A DNA stretch of 59,601 nucleotides, taken from assembly GCA_029260825.1 (NCBI GenBank), contig JAJDCM010000400.1:1-59601 (forward strand). The letters are read 5' to 3'. Made by a program: the position numbers and the translations under genes. Position 1 is the stretch's first letter. The number at the start of each line of letters is the position of its first letter. Source of the DNA: Planctomycetota bacterium. GTDB lineage: Bacteria; Planctomycetota; JACOTG01; JAJDCM01. Below are positions 16,914 through 26,383 of the stretch, in pieces. The notes below the pieces were generated by a model. It made no database searches, had not been told where the DNA came from, and saw only the letters and a list, made by a program, of their open reading frames with translations.

Positions 16914-19843
16914 GTCTTGGGGTTCTTGAGAGTTCCTTTTTTGTTCTTCTTTTCGTCATTTCCAGGGTCAGGTTCTTCCTGACCGGAGGGAGCCTTGGCC
17001 GCCGGCTTGGGTTTCTTTCGCTTCTTCGGAAGCGGTTTATCGATCCGGATTTCGCCCCCACGAAAATGATGAATCACTTCACCTTGAGGAGTCGGAATCT
17101 TCAGCTGCAAGAGAAGGTTCTTGTGACGACCCGGCCCCGCTTTCGGGTCCACCGCGACGTCATAAGAAAAATCCTGAGTAAGGGAGGTGAACCGGGGAAA
17201 TTCGGTCTTCAAGGGCCGGGGTAGGTTCAGGAGCTCGGCAACAAACTCGCCCTCGAACTCCTTCTTGCCAGTCAACTTGACGCTGAGCTTTCCGGGCTTT
17301 CCTTGCTCGGTTCGCATCTTGCCGATCGTGGCCGTCACCCACCTTGCCCCCACCTCAAGGTCGGTGAGCGCCGAGCTGACAGAAACCTGGCCCCCCACAT
17401 TCGCACTCCCGACGACGGCGATCTTCCATGTTCGAAAAGGAGCATTGCCCGTCGCATTGATCGGTATATGGCCTTCGGTCTTCCCCGCCGCTACGGTGAT
17501 CTCTCCGGCTCTAACTCCTGGGGGAAGCCAGAGCATCCGCACTCGAACCGGACCCTCAAAACCGGCTTCCCGGGTAACCTTTACAGCAAGTCGCTGGGGA
17601 CTTTGCCGGATCAAAGGGACGCCAAGAGGCAAGAGGTCTACCTTGAACGGAACCGGATCGGTGACGGCAACGGCAATTCGATCAACCCGGGTTTCGAGAT
17701 AGGTTTGATTATTGCGGACAATCACAAGCGGGGTCGACTGAGAGAATCCGGCCGCTCGAATCTTGGGCTCCTTCGAAGCCCGAGCTCGAACTCGAACAAG
17801 ATTTCCGCCCAGATGGGCATCGGAGGCCGCCGAAAGAAGTATGGGAACGAATGGAGTTCCGGATGCGAAAGGAACCGTTTCGACCGTTACGCCCTCCGGA
17901 AGACCGGAAAGGCCCTGGGTTACGTTCGCCCGAACATCGACTCCACTGGCTCGCATCACGGTTGCCATTCTCCCTCCCCGAGGAACCGAAACCGTGACAT
18001 CATCGGGTCGTCCTGGCACAGCAACAAAACTTCTCATGGTTCGACGCGATGGGGCGACCTCGATTCGATACCGATGCAACGGTCCACCAGAACCCAGGTG
18101 ATCCCGGATCGATAGCACGTATTCTCCATCTTCAGGAACACGAAACTGAAGCCGGCTATCAGGACCTCCCGCATCATCATTGGTCTGGATCCGTTTACCA
18201 CTCGGGAGAAGGATTTCGATCACGCTATCAACCGGAGAGCGCAGGGACCGAGCCATCACCTGGATCCCCAGAGTTCGTCCTTTCTTCGCGGAAAACTTGT
18301 AGGCATCAACCTCACCTGCCCGGCTGAGACAACCGTTGATTGCAACCGGCACCTTGCAAGGAATCGCCGTCTTCACCGAGCTTTCGGCGAATCGAAAAGT
18401 AAATCCAAACCCTCCCGTACCGTTCGCGACTTTCAAGAGAAGCTGATTCCTTCCCTGAAGCAAGGGAAGCTCCACGACATCGCTATCCACCGAGACGCCT
18501 CGATGAGTCTTGAATTCGTGGAGCAATTCCCCGTTCAACCAAACCTTCAGGGTGTCATCGCTACTCATCAAAGCGGTGACCTTCTGGTCGATCGGGCTCT
18601 CAATTTCTCGGGCTAGATAAACCAGGGAGTAATCCGGCTCGGCCAGGAGGGGAACAAAGCTGTGGACGACTCCATCCTGGAACTCCGTCCTTTTCACCCA
18701 GCTCACGAGTCCACCCTTCCCCGGGTAGCTCTTCTTCAGGTCAACGGACTCTTCCGGTGGAAATACTCTGTCGTGCCCAACTCCTCGCCCGCCAACCATC
18801 TTTCCATTGTCGAAGGGACCGATCATGGTCCAGGGCTTCGCCACAAGGGGTTTTGATCCTCCATCCGGTTGAGAATCCGGCTCCACGAGGTTGGGCAAAT
18901 TCGCAACAGAGAGTAAGACCGGGGTTGGAGCAACTCCGCCTTCCGTCCGAGGAAAATGGGAAAAGATTCCCCGAGCGCTCTCGGGAATAGCAACGACCTC
19001 GGGGGCAAGCCCAGGATCGCCTACATAGGTAACTTCGAGAGCCTCTCCCGGACGCCCCCCTGCCGGCACCGCCGCAAACGGACGAGGAAACGTTCCAATC
19101 GAAAACCGGTAGTAGCTTCGATCACTCCCTCCAAACGCCGACTCACGCAGTTGTATGAAATGAGTCCCCGCCTCGGTTGCAATCAGGCTGCCCGACGGAT
19201 CCATCCGGGAAAATGCCGTGTCATCCACGACAAGAAGTGGCTTGCCGGATGGATCAAAGACGGTCAGGTGAGGATCAAAATCCGCGCCCCCTAACCGAAC
19301 CCCCAGCACTTCGACTCTAATTCGCTCTCCCGCCCTGGCGTCGATGGCAAACCAATCCACATCTTCATTGCGAATCACTCCATTCACGGTGACGTTCAAT
19401 GGAATCTTCTGCGCGTTTCCCCGGAGGCTATTTGATTCCTTCTCCTGCACCTCGGGGAGCGCACCCACGAAGAACGTGAAGAGGTTGCTGATTCCCGTTC
19501 GTGTTCTCAGACGGAGCTGGTGCTCTCCAAGAGGGCATCCTTCTTTGATGCGAATCTTTGCCAGGCAACGCTTCTGGTTCTTTGCCTCGACAGAAACGAC
19601 TTCGATCCCGGGTCGAAAAAAGAAGACTCCCTCTGCGTCCTTCAGCCGCTCTCCTGAAATATCCAGCGAAACGTCAGTCCCGACCTTCCCCCCTCTTGGC
19701 AACACTCGGGTGAGGCGTGGAGACGCCGCAAGGAGAGAAGTTGAGGCAAGGGAAAAGGCCAGGCCCACCACTACAAGAGTGCAGGAAATCCGAGATAGGC
19801 AACCACAACTAGCCTTGAACCTTCCCACGGACGAACTCCTCAA
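16910..19843 (-). CDS. Large secreted protein with pre-peptidase C-terminal (PPC) domains, planctomycete cytochrome operon partner
   Basis: A 977-residue exported protein with a signal segment (~20-40). An IPT/TIG-like beta domain (~42-128) is followed by a PPC domain with DVDWFAIDARAGERIRVEV (~160-250), a beta-sandwich with a lectin-like or GH-CBM-like fold (~335-470), a second PPC domain with DAYKFSAKKGRTLGIQV (~510-600), and further Ig-like segments. The C-terminus is a Lys/Pro-rich tail (~930-977). Tandem PPC proteins of this length commonly precede DUF1549/DUF1553 genes in Planctomycetota and probably bind surface polymers or other operon products. No catalytic motif is visible. It begins 31 bases after the DUF1501 gene and overlaps the next gene by 4 bases. 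Confidence 0.85.
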   Translation of the reverse strand: MRSSSVGRFKASCGCLSRISCTLVVVGLAFSLASTSLLAASPRLTRVLPRGGKVGTDVSLDISGERLKDAEGVFFFRPGIEVVSVEAKNQKRCLAKIRIKEGCPLGEHQLRLRTRTGISNLFTFFVGALPEVQEKESNSLRGNAQKIPLNVTVNGVIRNEDVDWFAIDARAGERIRVEVLGVRLGGADFDPHLTVFDPSGKPLLVVDDTAFSRMDPSGSLIATEAGTHFIQLRESAFGGSDRSYYRFSIGTFPRPFAAVPAGGRPGEALEVTYVGDPGLAPEVVAIPESARGIFSHFPRTEGGVAPTPVLLSVANLPNLVEPDSQPDGGSKPLVAKPWTMIGPFDNGKMVGGRGVGHDRVFPPEESVDLKKSYPGKGGLVSWVKRTEFQDGVVHSFVPLLAEPDYSLVYLAREIESPIDQKVTALMSSDDTLKVWLNGELLHEFKTHRGVSVDSDVVELPLLQGRNQLLLKVANGTGGFGFTFRFAESSVKTAIPCKVPVAINGCLSRAGEVDAYKFSAKKGRTLGIQVMARSLRSPVDSVIEILLPSGKRIQTNDDAGGPDSRLQFRVPEDGEYVLSIRDHLGSGGPLHRYRIEVAPSRRTMRSFVAVPGRPDDVTVSVPRGGRMATVMRASGVDVRANVTQGLSGLPEGVTVETVPFASGTPFVPILLSAASDAHLGGNLVRVRARASKEPKIRAAGFSQSTPLVIVRNNQTYLETRVDRIAVAVTDPVPFKVDLLPLGVPLIRQSPQRLAVKVTREAGFEGPVRVRMLWLPPGVRAGEITVAAGKTEGHIPINATGNAPFRTWKIAVVGSANVGGQVSVSSALTDLEVGARWVTATIGKMRTEQGKPGKLSVKLTGKKEFEGEFVAELLNLPRPLKTEFPRFTSLTQDFSYDVAVDPKAGPGRHKNLLLQLKIPTPQGEVIHHFRGGEIRIDKPLPKKRKKPKPAAKAPSGQEEPDPGNDEKKNKKGTLKNPKT

Positions 19844-19874
19844 CAGCTTGAAACAGGCTTCTTTCCGACCCTGA

Positions 19875-21206
19875 CTAACTCAACAAATCTCGAATCACAC
19901 GACCATCTCGAACGATATCGATGGGCCGATCCCCCGGACTCATCAGCTTCTTTTCCGGATCAATTCCCATCTGATGGAAGAGAGTTGCCGCAATATCCGA
20001 GGGAGACACCGGGTTGTCTTCGACCTCTTCTCCACCGGCGGAGGATTTGCCATGCACGTGTCCACCACGAATACCTCCACCCGCAAGGGCCACGGAAAAC
20101 ACCTTGGGCCAGTGATCCCGGCCTCGGTCTTGATTCACCCGGGGAGTTCGCCCGAACTCGGAGGTGACCAGAACCAGGGTTTTTTCCAGCAAGCCTCGAC
20201 CTGCGAGATCCGAAATCAACGCGGCAAAGCCTTGATCAAAGGCCCTCATCTTTCCACGCAGGCTCCGGAAGATATTCTGATGATGATCGTAACCATTATC
20301 CATCACGGTCACGTAGCGCACTCCCGACTCGACAAGACGCCTCGCCAGCAGAAGCCGCTGCCCCATGTTGGTCCGGCCATACCGGTCACGCATCTTGTTC
20401 GGCTCGGCCTTGATATTGAAGGCTTCTCGAGCCGGCTTGGATCGAATCAATCGATAGGCTTCCTGGTAGAATTCCTCCGTAGCTTCGACCGCATCGACCG
20501 CACTCTTTCCCTCGTAACCACGGTCAATTTCCTCAACGAGCTGGCGCCTACGCTCGAGGCGGGCACCATCAACTCCGCCTGGAAGGTCGAGATCCCGGAC
20601 CTTGAAATTCTTATTTCCTGGATCGCTGCCGAGGCTGAAGGGACCGAAGGCAGAACTCAAATAACCCGTACCTAGATAAGGGTCCTGGGCTCGGGGTATG
20701 CAGACATACCGGGGAAGATCGTTCACCTGCGAGAGTTCGTGAGAAACCACCGACCCCATGCTCGGGTACGTCACGGCAGGGCTCGGCTGATAACCCGTTA
20801 ACATGTTATGAACCCCCCGCTCGTGGGCTGCCTCGGTATGAGACATGGAACGAACGATGGTGAGCTTGTCTGCAATTTTCGCCGTGCGAGCCAGAAGCTC
20901 ACTGAAGGCTACGCCTGGAACGTTGGAAGAGATCGACTTGAACTCGCCCCTCACCTCGATGGGTGCGTAGGGTTTTGGATCGAATGTGTCGATGTGACTG
21001 AGGCCACCCTGCAGAAAGATATGAAGAATGGCCTGCGCCTTGGCTCCGTCTTGCATGGGACCCGCGGTCAATGCTCGAACAAGACCGGAGTAGCCTCCCA
21101 ACGACAAACCAAGCCCACCCAGAAGCCCACTCTTGAGAAAGAGCCGACGACCTTTCTTTTGACCCATCTGCTCCGACTGGCGATCTGTTGTGGAATCAAA
21201 TGCCAT
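19875..21206 (-). CDS. DUF1501 (sulfatase-like) Tat-exported protein
   Basis: A 443-residue protein of the DUF1501 family, which has an alkaline phosphatase/sulfatase-like fold but no proven activity. The N-terminus carries a twin-arginine signal (GRRLFLKSG, then a glycine-rich hydrophobic stretch). Family motifs include FLQGGLSHIDTFDPKP, MSHTEAAHERG, SEFGRTPR and GRDHWP. The start at 21206 was preferred over an ATG twelve codons upstream because AAGGAGG lies 8 bases before it. It is the first gene of a four-gene operon with the PPC, PSCyt2-PSD1 and PSCyt1-WD40 genes, and a strong extended -10 sequence lies about 50 bases upstream. Export through Tat suggests folding, possibly with a metal, before translocation. 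Confidence 0.92.
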   Translation of the reverse strand: MAFDSTTDRQSEQMGQKKGRRLFLKSGLLGGLGLSLGGYSGLVRALTAGPMQDGAKAQAILHIFLQGGLSHIDTFDPKPYAPIEVRGEFKSISSNVPGVAFSELLARTAKIADKLTIVRSMSHTEAAHERGVHNMLTGYQPSPAVTYPSMGSVVSHELSQVNDLPRYVCIPRAQDPYLGTGYLSSAFGPFSLGSDPGNKNFKVRDLDLPGGVDGARLERRRQLVEEIDRGYEGKSAVDAVEATEEFYQEAYRLIRSKPAREAFNIKAEPNKMRDRYGRTNMGQRLLLARRLVESGVRYVTVMDNGYDHHQNIFRSLRGKMRAFDQGFAALISDLAGRGLLEKTLVLVTSEFGRTPRVNQDRGRDHWPKVFSVALAGGGIRGGHVHGKSSAGGEEVEDNPVSPSDIAATLFHQMGIDPEKKLMSPGDRPIDIVRDGRVIRDLLS

Positions 21207-21254
21207 TGTGTTTCCTCCTTCGGTCAAAGCCGCTATCCACATCGGACGTCAAGG

Positions 21255-21263
21255 ATTATAGCA
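21255..21263 (-). promoter_or_regulatory. Extended -10 promoter of the DUF1501 operon
   Basis: On the minus strand the sequence reads TGCTATAAT, a perfect consensus -10 with the TGN extension, ending about 49 bases before the DUF1501 start. No good -35 lies at 17 bases; a TTGACT hexamer occurs only 9 bases upstream (21270-21275), too close to act as a standard -35. An extended -10 can work without a -35, so transcription is expected to start near 21248. Confidence 0.6.
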
Positions 21264-21293
21264 GGATTGAGTCAAGGGAGAACAACGCTGCCC

Positions 21294-23390
21294 CTATTTT
21301 GAGGTCAGAGTGACGATTCCATCCCAGGAGTCTCCGGGAGGCGTCTCGATCCGCTTCCTTGCATGGTCGGATAGGAACTCGTAGCCGACTTCACGGTTCG
21401 TTCCCTTCACTTGACGCTGCAGGTCGAGAAAACCTGCGTGTGCCGACTCAAACTTTCCCTCTCGAAACGAGTTCAAGCTCTCCTTCATCTGCTCGATCTC
21501 GTCCTGGGCATCGATGGAACTCTGGCTTCCGTCATTCGTCCCCATCAGGTCGTAGACAAAAATCGAATTGTCTCTTCCCTTGGGTCGGTACTCGCCCAAC
21601 GGCCGGAGGAGGAATCGGGACGGATCGGCGATGCGTTCCATGACTTCTCGGGTGATCAAGATGGATCCCCCGAGGAACTTCGTCATCCCCTCGAGACGGG
21701 AAGCCGTATTCACCGCGTCTCCGATGATCGTGTAGGATCGCTTCTGTGGAGACCCGATCAATCCGGCGACGGCGTTTCCAAAGTGAACTCCCACTCCGAT
21801 CTTCAACTCGGGAACACCCTCGGCGAGTTTTCGGTTGAATCGATCCGTCTCCGTGTTCATCATGAGAGCGGACATCACCGCTCGCTCCGCATCGTCCGGA
21901 CGCCCCTTCGGAAGAGTGAAGATCGCCATCACTGCATCCCCGATAAACTTGTCTACCGTCCCACCACAGGAGCGCACGCAACGGGTCATGTGATTCAGGT
22001 AATCGTTCAAGTAGACGATCAGCCGCTCGGGTGGAAGCTGCTCGGAGATGTGAGTAAAGCCCCGGATGTCGCAAAACAAGATGGCAACTTCCTTGTCTTC
22101 TGCGAGGTACCCGCCATGCCCTGAGTACTTGAGGAGAAGTTCGATCTGTTCCTGCCCGACGAAACGGCCCGCGGAATGCAAGATCCAGGAATCCTTGGAA
22201 TGCTCCTTTAGCTCCGACTCGATGGACGTTCGAAGGTCATCGGCTGCCGTCCCGTCGAGGCATACCAGGGCTTCCCGCAATTGAGATGTCGATTGATCGA
22301 ACTCCTTGTCGGCATAGGCGGCCTGCGCACAACCCCGCAGCAACGCAGCTCTCTCAACAGGCGATGCGCCGGGAACCCGATCCAGATGCTCAAGAGCCAC
22401 GCGAAAACTCTCCCCCGCCTCCCGCACTTTTCCCGAATCAAGCTCGATTTTTCCCTGAAGATGATGCACCCACCCGATCAATGCGTCTCGATCTCGAACC
22501 GATTCAGGAACGAGAGACACGTGCTTCATCGCTTCTGCAGCGAACCCACGCGCCTCTTCCGTGCCATCCCTCATGAGGGCTAGCTTGCCAAGACCGATCA
22601 AAGCAAACGCCAGACCGAACTCATTCTCTGACGACCTCGCAAGATCTGCGCTCTCCTCGAATCGAACCCGGGCCTCATCGATTTGGCCCAGTTCCAGAGC
22701 GCATTCAGCAAGGTGAGAAAGAAGCTGGACCCGAATTCCCTCGCTCGGGGCGACTCGCATGACGATCTCAAGATCTCGCTCGAAATACCGGGCCGCCGCG
22801 GCAAAATCCCCCAGATCGAGACTCAGTCGGCCAATATTCCCAAGAGTGTAGGCCATACTGACTTCGTCGCCAGCCTCTTCTCGGTACCGAAGCGCAAGTT
22901 CGAAATCGGATAGCGATTCTTTCAGAAGGCCTTGCTGATGCAGTAGGACACCATACGTATCCAGGACGCGAGCAAGATAAGCGCGTCCTTTTGCCGTACC
23001 GTCTTCGAACAGCAGTGCGACGCTACGATTCAGGGCGTAGGTCGCGGTATAGAGCGATTCCTCGTGCCGCGCCATGACCCCTCGAAGATGCCACAGACGC
23101 CCCCGGTCATAGGTGCTGAACCTGGCGCTCCTCGCCATGAGGTGCTTCACGATCTTGCCGAGGGGATTGTCAAGATCCGACCTCCGGGTCATCGCCGAGA
23201 CGATCGCGGCATGCAGGAGAGTCTTCTCTTCGTTCTCGGGCTCAAGTTCGGAAGGATCAAACGATCCCACCGGTGGGGACGCGATCAGCGCCGCGAGGTC
23301 GGAAGAATCCGAGGGATTGATTCCAACCCGCTCCAAAACCTTCTTGATGAGTTCCTGCATCGACCATCCGCCAAACTTGAGGCCATCCAT
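21294..23390 (-). CDS. Class III adenylate cyclase with N-terminal TPR repeats
   Basis: A 698-residue soluble protein. Residues ~130-380 are tetratricopeptide repeats; the class III cyclase domain spans ~430-610. Metal-binding aspartates are D441 (FCDIRGF) and D485 (FIGDAVMA). The adenine-selecting pair is K481 and D558 (YTIIGDAVNTASR), and the transition-state residues are N561 and R565, so the domain should be active and make cAMP rather than cGMP. A further charged C-terminal region (~625-698) has no clear domain. TPR-cyclase fusions probably sense protein partners. The start is uncertain: a second in-frame ATG ten codons in, before QELIKKVLERVG, is also plausible. It is transcribed towards the DUF1501 operon and follows the amidohydrolase gene by 52 bases. 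Confidence 0.9.
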   Translation of the reverse strand: MDGLKFGGWSMQELIKKVLERVGINPSDSSDLAALIASPPVGSFDPSELEPENEEKTLLHAAIVSAMTRRSDLDNPLGKIVKHLMARSARFSTYDRGRLWHLRGVMARHEESLYTATYALNRSVALLFEDGTAKGRAYLARVLDTYGVLLHQQGLLKESLSDFELALRYREEAGDEVSMAYTLGNIGRLSLDLGDFAAAARYFERDLEIVMRVAPSEGIRVQLLSHLAECALELGQIDEARVRFEESADLARSSENEFGLAFALIGLGKLALMRDGTEEARGFAAEAMKHVSLVPESVRDRDALIGWVHHLQGKIELDSGKVREAGESFRVALEHLDRVPGASPVERAALLRGCAQAAYADKEFDQSTSQLREALVCLDGTAADDLRTSIESELKEHSKDSWILHSAGRFVGQEQIELLLKYSGHGGYLAEDKEVAILFCDIRGFTHISEQLPPERLIVYLNDYLNHMTRCVRSCGGTVDKFIGDAVMAIFTLPKGRPDDAERAVMSALMMNTETDRFNRKLAEGVPELKIGVGVHFGNAVAGLIGSPQKRSYTIIGDAVNTASRLEGMTKFLGGSILITREVMERIADPSRFLLRPLGEYRPKGRDNSIFVYDLMGTNDGSQSSIDAQDEIEQMKESLNSFREGKFESAHAGFLDLQRQVKGTNREVGYEFLSDHARKRIETPPGDSWDGIVTLTSK

Positions 23391-23442
23391 CGAAAATTCG
23401 CCTGGGTACTTCCCGCCCTACCTTAGCAGAATTCTCCGTGAA

Positions 23443-24861
23443 TCAATTCCCCGCCTCAACCAGGCTTCTAACCTCCTTGCGAACGTCCACGATGCGGCTC
23501 TTATCGAGCATCTTGCCCCGCAGAATCACACTCTCCACATCCCGGATATGATTGATGTTCTCCAGTGGATTACCACCCAGCAATACGAGGTCGGCGATCT
23601 TCCCCTCTTCAACCGTACCTCGATCCTCCTCTTCACCCACAAAACGCGCCGCATTCACCGTGGCTGATTGCAGGGCTTGGAGAGTCGACATCCCCACATC
23701 CGAAACAAACATCTCGAGCTCGTCGTGCAGACTTGCCCCGGGAATGACCAGAGGAGCGCCCACATCGGTACCGGCTAGAATCGGCACACCGCATTCAAGG
23801 AGAAGCAGGATGTCTTTCTTGGCTTCCTCATGAATCGAGACCCAATCAAACCCGGCGCCCTCATATTTTTTGAGGGCAAGTTGCATTCGCCAGGAATCGA
23901 GCAGTCGCCTGGAGAGAAGAGGTCGCTCCTGCACATGGGGAAGATTGTCTCCCTCTTCGAAATTGAGAAACGAGCGAAGGACATGATCGGGCGTGAGACG
24001 ATAACCTCGATCCGTGATCAACGTGGGAGTGAACGCTGCGCCGGATTCCGCCAGGGAGCGAAAAAGCTCCTTCTTCTGCGCCTCGGTTCGATTGCGGTGC
24101 TTGAAACCCCAGAAGCTATGCTCAAAACTTCGCTGCCCTTCCCGGGCCGCTTCGGCAAGATCAACCAGAACGGGAACGTGACCGACGAGAGGAAGCTCGT
24201 ACTTTGCCGCCTCTCGGGCGAGAGCAAGGAAGATCTCCCTCGAACCAACGCTTCGAATCTTCAAGAAATCGACACCCTGGGCTGCGGTCTTCTTCACGAA
24301 CTCTCGGGCATGATCCGGGTCACGAATGGCGACTCTCTCCGTGACGAGACGGGAGAACTCGTCGGCGAAGTCCGGCTCCATCTGGCGCAGCTGCTTGAGG
24401 GCACCCAGAAACTGAGAAGACTCAATCACCGCGCCGGAGATCTTGAGATGTGGACCCAGAATCACTCCTTTCCGCACCCGATCTCGATAGGCCAGGACTT
24501 CTTCGAGGTTGCCGCCCATTTCCCTCACCGCCGTGACGCCATGGGCCACGAACAATGGTAGGGATGACTCTCGAGCCATGGTGATGTGGACATGCATATC
24601 CCACAGGCCCGGAATGAGGACCTTTCCGGCCGCCGCAACGACCTCGGCAGAAGGAGGAGGCTTTGCGTCGGATTTTCTCTGAATCGACTCGATCCGATCC
24701 CCGCGAATCGTGACCGTCATGTTCTCTCGAATTCCCCCCTCAACCACATCGATAATCGCTACATCATCCAGAACCAAGACCTCAGGGATCTCGATGGGTT
24801 TTTCCGGAAGGGGGCTCCAAAGGACCACCAAGAACCAGATCCATAGACTCGGAACCATCAA
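23443..24861 (-). CDS. Exported amidohydrolase-family metallo-hydrolase
   Basis: A 472-residue protein with an N-terminal hydrophobic segment (1-18) that probably directs export. The barrel motifs are complete: H90 and H92 (WDMHVH), a lysine in VDFLKIRSVG (probably carbamylated), histidines in GHVPV and EHSFWG, and the aspartate in AGTDVGAP. The closest well-known group is the imidazolonepropionase/prolidase-like amidohydrolases that often occur in peptide-degrading bacteria. The substrate is unknown. An insert of about 70 residues between the EHS and GTD motifs (~250-345) is longer than in compact members. The gene diverges from the homocysteine methyltransferase gene across 120 bases. Confidence 0.85.
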   Translation of the reverse strand: MMVPSLWIWFLVVLWSPLPEKPIEIPEVLVLDDVAIIDVVEGGIRENMTVTIRGDRIESIQRKSDAKPPPSAEVVAAAGKVLIPGLWDMHVHITMARESSLPLFVAHGVTAVREMGGNLEEVLAYRDRVRKGVILGPHLKISGAVIESSQFLGALKQLRQMEPDFADEFSRLVTERVAIRDPDHAREFVKKTAAQGVDFLKIRSVGSREIFLALAREAAKYELPLVGHVPVLVDLAEAAREGQRSFEHSFWGFKHRNRTEAQKKELFRSLAESGAAFTPTLITDRGYRLTPDHVLRSFLNFEEGDNLPHVQERPLLSRRLLDSWRMQLALKKYEGAGFDWVSIHEEAKKDILLLLECGVPILAGTDVGAPLVIPGASLHDELEMFVSDVGMSTLQALQSATVNAARFVGEEEDRGTVEEGKIADLVLLGGNPLENINHIRDVESVILRGKMLDKSRIVDVRKEVRSLVEAGN

Positions 24862-24981
24862 ATTCTCCTCATCGCTCGGGCTCCAATTGCTTTGGATCCT
24901 CTACTCAGTCGCCGATCCGTTCTGCACTCTACGCACCTGGACCGGGTGATTCGTGCGCTCATCCGTGATACCTTCATACGT

Positions 24982-25812
24982 ATGATCCTACTCGACGGAC
25001 CACTTGGAACCGAGCTTTTGGCTCGCGGGGTTCCGACGCCTCTCCCCGAATGGAGCGCGACGTCTCTGCGAGAGCATTCGCACGTGGTCGGAGAAATTCA
25101 CCAGCGGTACGCCAGGTCAGGGGCAATCGTGCACACCGCCAACACTTTTCGCACGAAGAGGCGCACCTGCCCGCTGGATTGGGAGGTCTTGGCCCGCCGA
25201 GCGGTGAAAGTCTGCCGGGAGTCCATTCCAAAATCTCACCGGGTCGCCGCCAGCATCGCGCCACTCGCCGACTGCTATCGCCCGGATCTGAGCCCCGCTA
25301 ATCCTGAAAAAGAACACCAGGAGCTGGCGGAAGTCCTCAAAGATGCAGGGGTCGACATTCTCCTCTGCGAGACATTTCCCCACATCGAAGAAGGGCTTTC
25401 GGCGGTTGCGGCAGCGGTCAAGACCGGCGTTGAAACCTGGATATCCTGGACACCCGGCCCTGGGTTGGACCTACTCTCCAAAGAGGATGTAGCTCGAGGT
25501 ACCGAGCAAGCCCTTCGCCTGGGCGCCAAGGCAGCGCTCGTGAACTGTCTTCCCGCCGTAAATGCAATCGAGTATCTAGAAGCCCTCCTGTCGGCCCGGG
25601 CCAAAATCGACGAGAAGATCCCGGTCGGTGTTTACGCCAACACGGGTCAGCCCGAAGCGACCATGGGATTTCAGACTCTTGCCCTCTCCCCCCAAAAATA
25701 CGTCGAGTTCGCAAAAACGTGGGTCGAAGCCGGAGCCACTCTGGTCGGGGGATGCTGCGGAACGGGCCCTGATCACATCCTGGCCCTTTCTCGCCTTGAA
25801 ACGGCGGAGTAG
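24982..25812 (+). CDS. Homocysteine S-methyltransferase family protein
   Basis: A 276-residue zinc methyltransferase of the Hcy-binding fold. It opens with LLDGPLGTELLARG and ends with VGGCCGTGPDHI, the paired-cysteine zinc motif; the third zinc cysteine is in ALVNCLPA. Such enzymes move a methyl group from S-methylmethionine, betaine or another donor to homocysteine, giving methionine. The donor is not evident from the sequence. The start at 24982 was chosen because it places LLDGPLGTE at residue 3, as in relatives; a longer in-frame reading from 24892 would add an unrelated 30 residues. It lies alone on the plus strand, divergent from the amidohydrolase. Confidence 0.85.
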   Translation: MILLDGPLGTELLARGVPTPLPEWSATSLREHSHVVGEIHQRYARSGAIVHTANTFRTKRRTCPLDWEVLARRAVKVCRESIPKSHRVAASIAPLADCYRPDLSPANPEKEHQELAEVLKDAGVDILLCETFPHIEEGLSAVAAAVKTGVETWISWTPGPGLDLLSKEDVARGTEQALRLGAKAALVNCLPAVNAIEYLEALLSARAKIDEKIPVGVYANTGQPEATMGFQTLALSPQKYVEFAKTWVEAGATLVGGCCGTGPDHILALSRLETAE

Positions 25813-26383
25813 ATAGAGCCCGCACCCAAAGAGGCTCGGGGAGGGGAAGCAGGGACCGGAGCCATCGGGAATCCCAAGTCGGACAGTCGAACCTTGGAAG
25901 TTGTCAGGTGAAGACAGCCCAGCGAGCCATCAATAGCGAGTGCAGCATGACGGCCCCGATCCCATGCATCAGATTCTGAAAGAAGAACATGGTGGAAAAA
26001 TGAAGGGGCCCGAAAGAAATGACCGTAACTCATCCCACTCGGTGTAACGATCTACCTCATAAGTCGTAAGCAATTTACTAGACGTGCCTTACATCGTCAT
26101 CTGACGACTTGCTCCGGGAGAGTGACACCAAAAGTTACGAAATCGGCCTCCTGCTTCTCCAAAGACTCACTGGACACAATCGTCGTAAGCCATTCCCACA
26201 AATAAGTTAGCGAGTAAATCAAGAATCCTAACTGATTTGGCACACCTTTTGACTTAGTTCCCTCTGTTGTTCCCCCAGGGGATTCGCGGGTAAGTACCGA
26301 GAAATGCACCGAGATCGGGTTGGTTCGCAGGCAAGACTTTCAAGCCCCAACTCCGATCGGGTTCCAACCGGAGGTAAATTGAA
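25813..26383. promoter_or_regulatory. Long intergenic region with repeated and inverted short motifs
   Basis: No convincing gene lies in these 571 bases. The right half is AT-rich and holds several related short motifs: GTCGTAAGCAATT at 26063-26075 recurs with one change at 26182-26194, and ACGACTT at 26104-26110 is the inverse of AAGTCGT at 26061-26067. A further inverted pair, AGTTAG and CTAACT, lies around 26205-26233. They precede an isolated secreted-protein gene whose ribosome site (GGAGGT) is 8 bases before its ATG. An operator region or structured leader for that gene is a fair inference. A weak 5-bp hairpin follows the methyltransferase stop. Confidence 0.4.

Noticed and set aside
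25830-26030. Minus-strand peptides after the methyltransferase gene, one (STMFFFQNLMHGIGAVML) looking like a planctomycete C-terminal module, another like a PEP-CTERM tail.
   Set aside because: Too short, interrupted by stops and in different frames; similarity is impressionistic.
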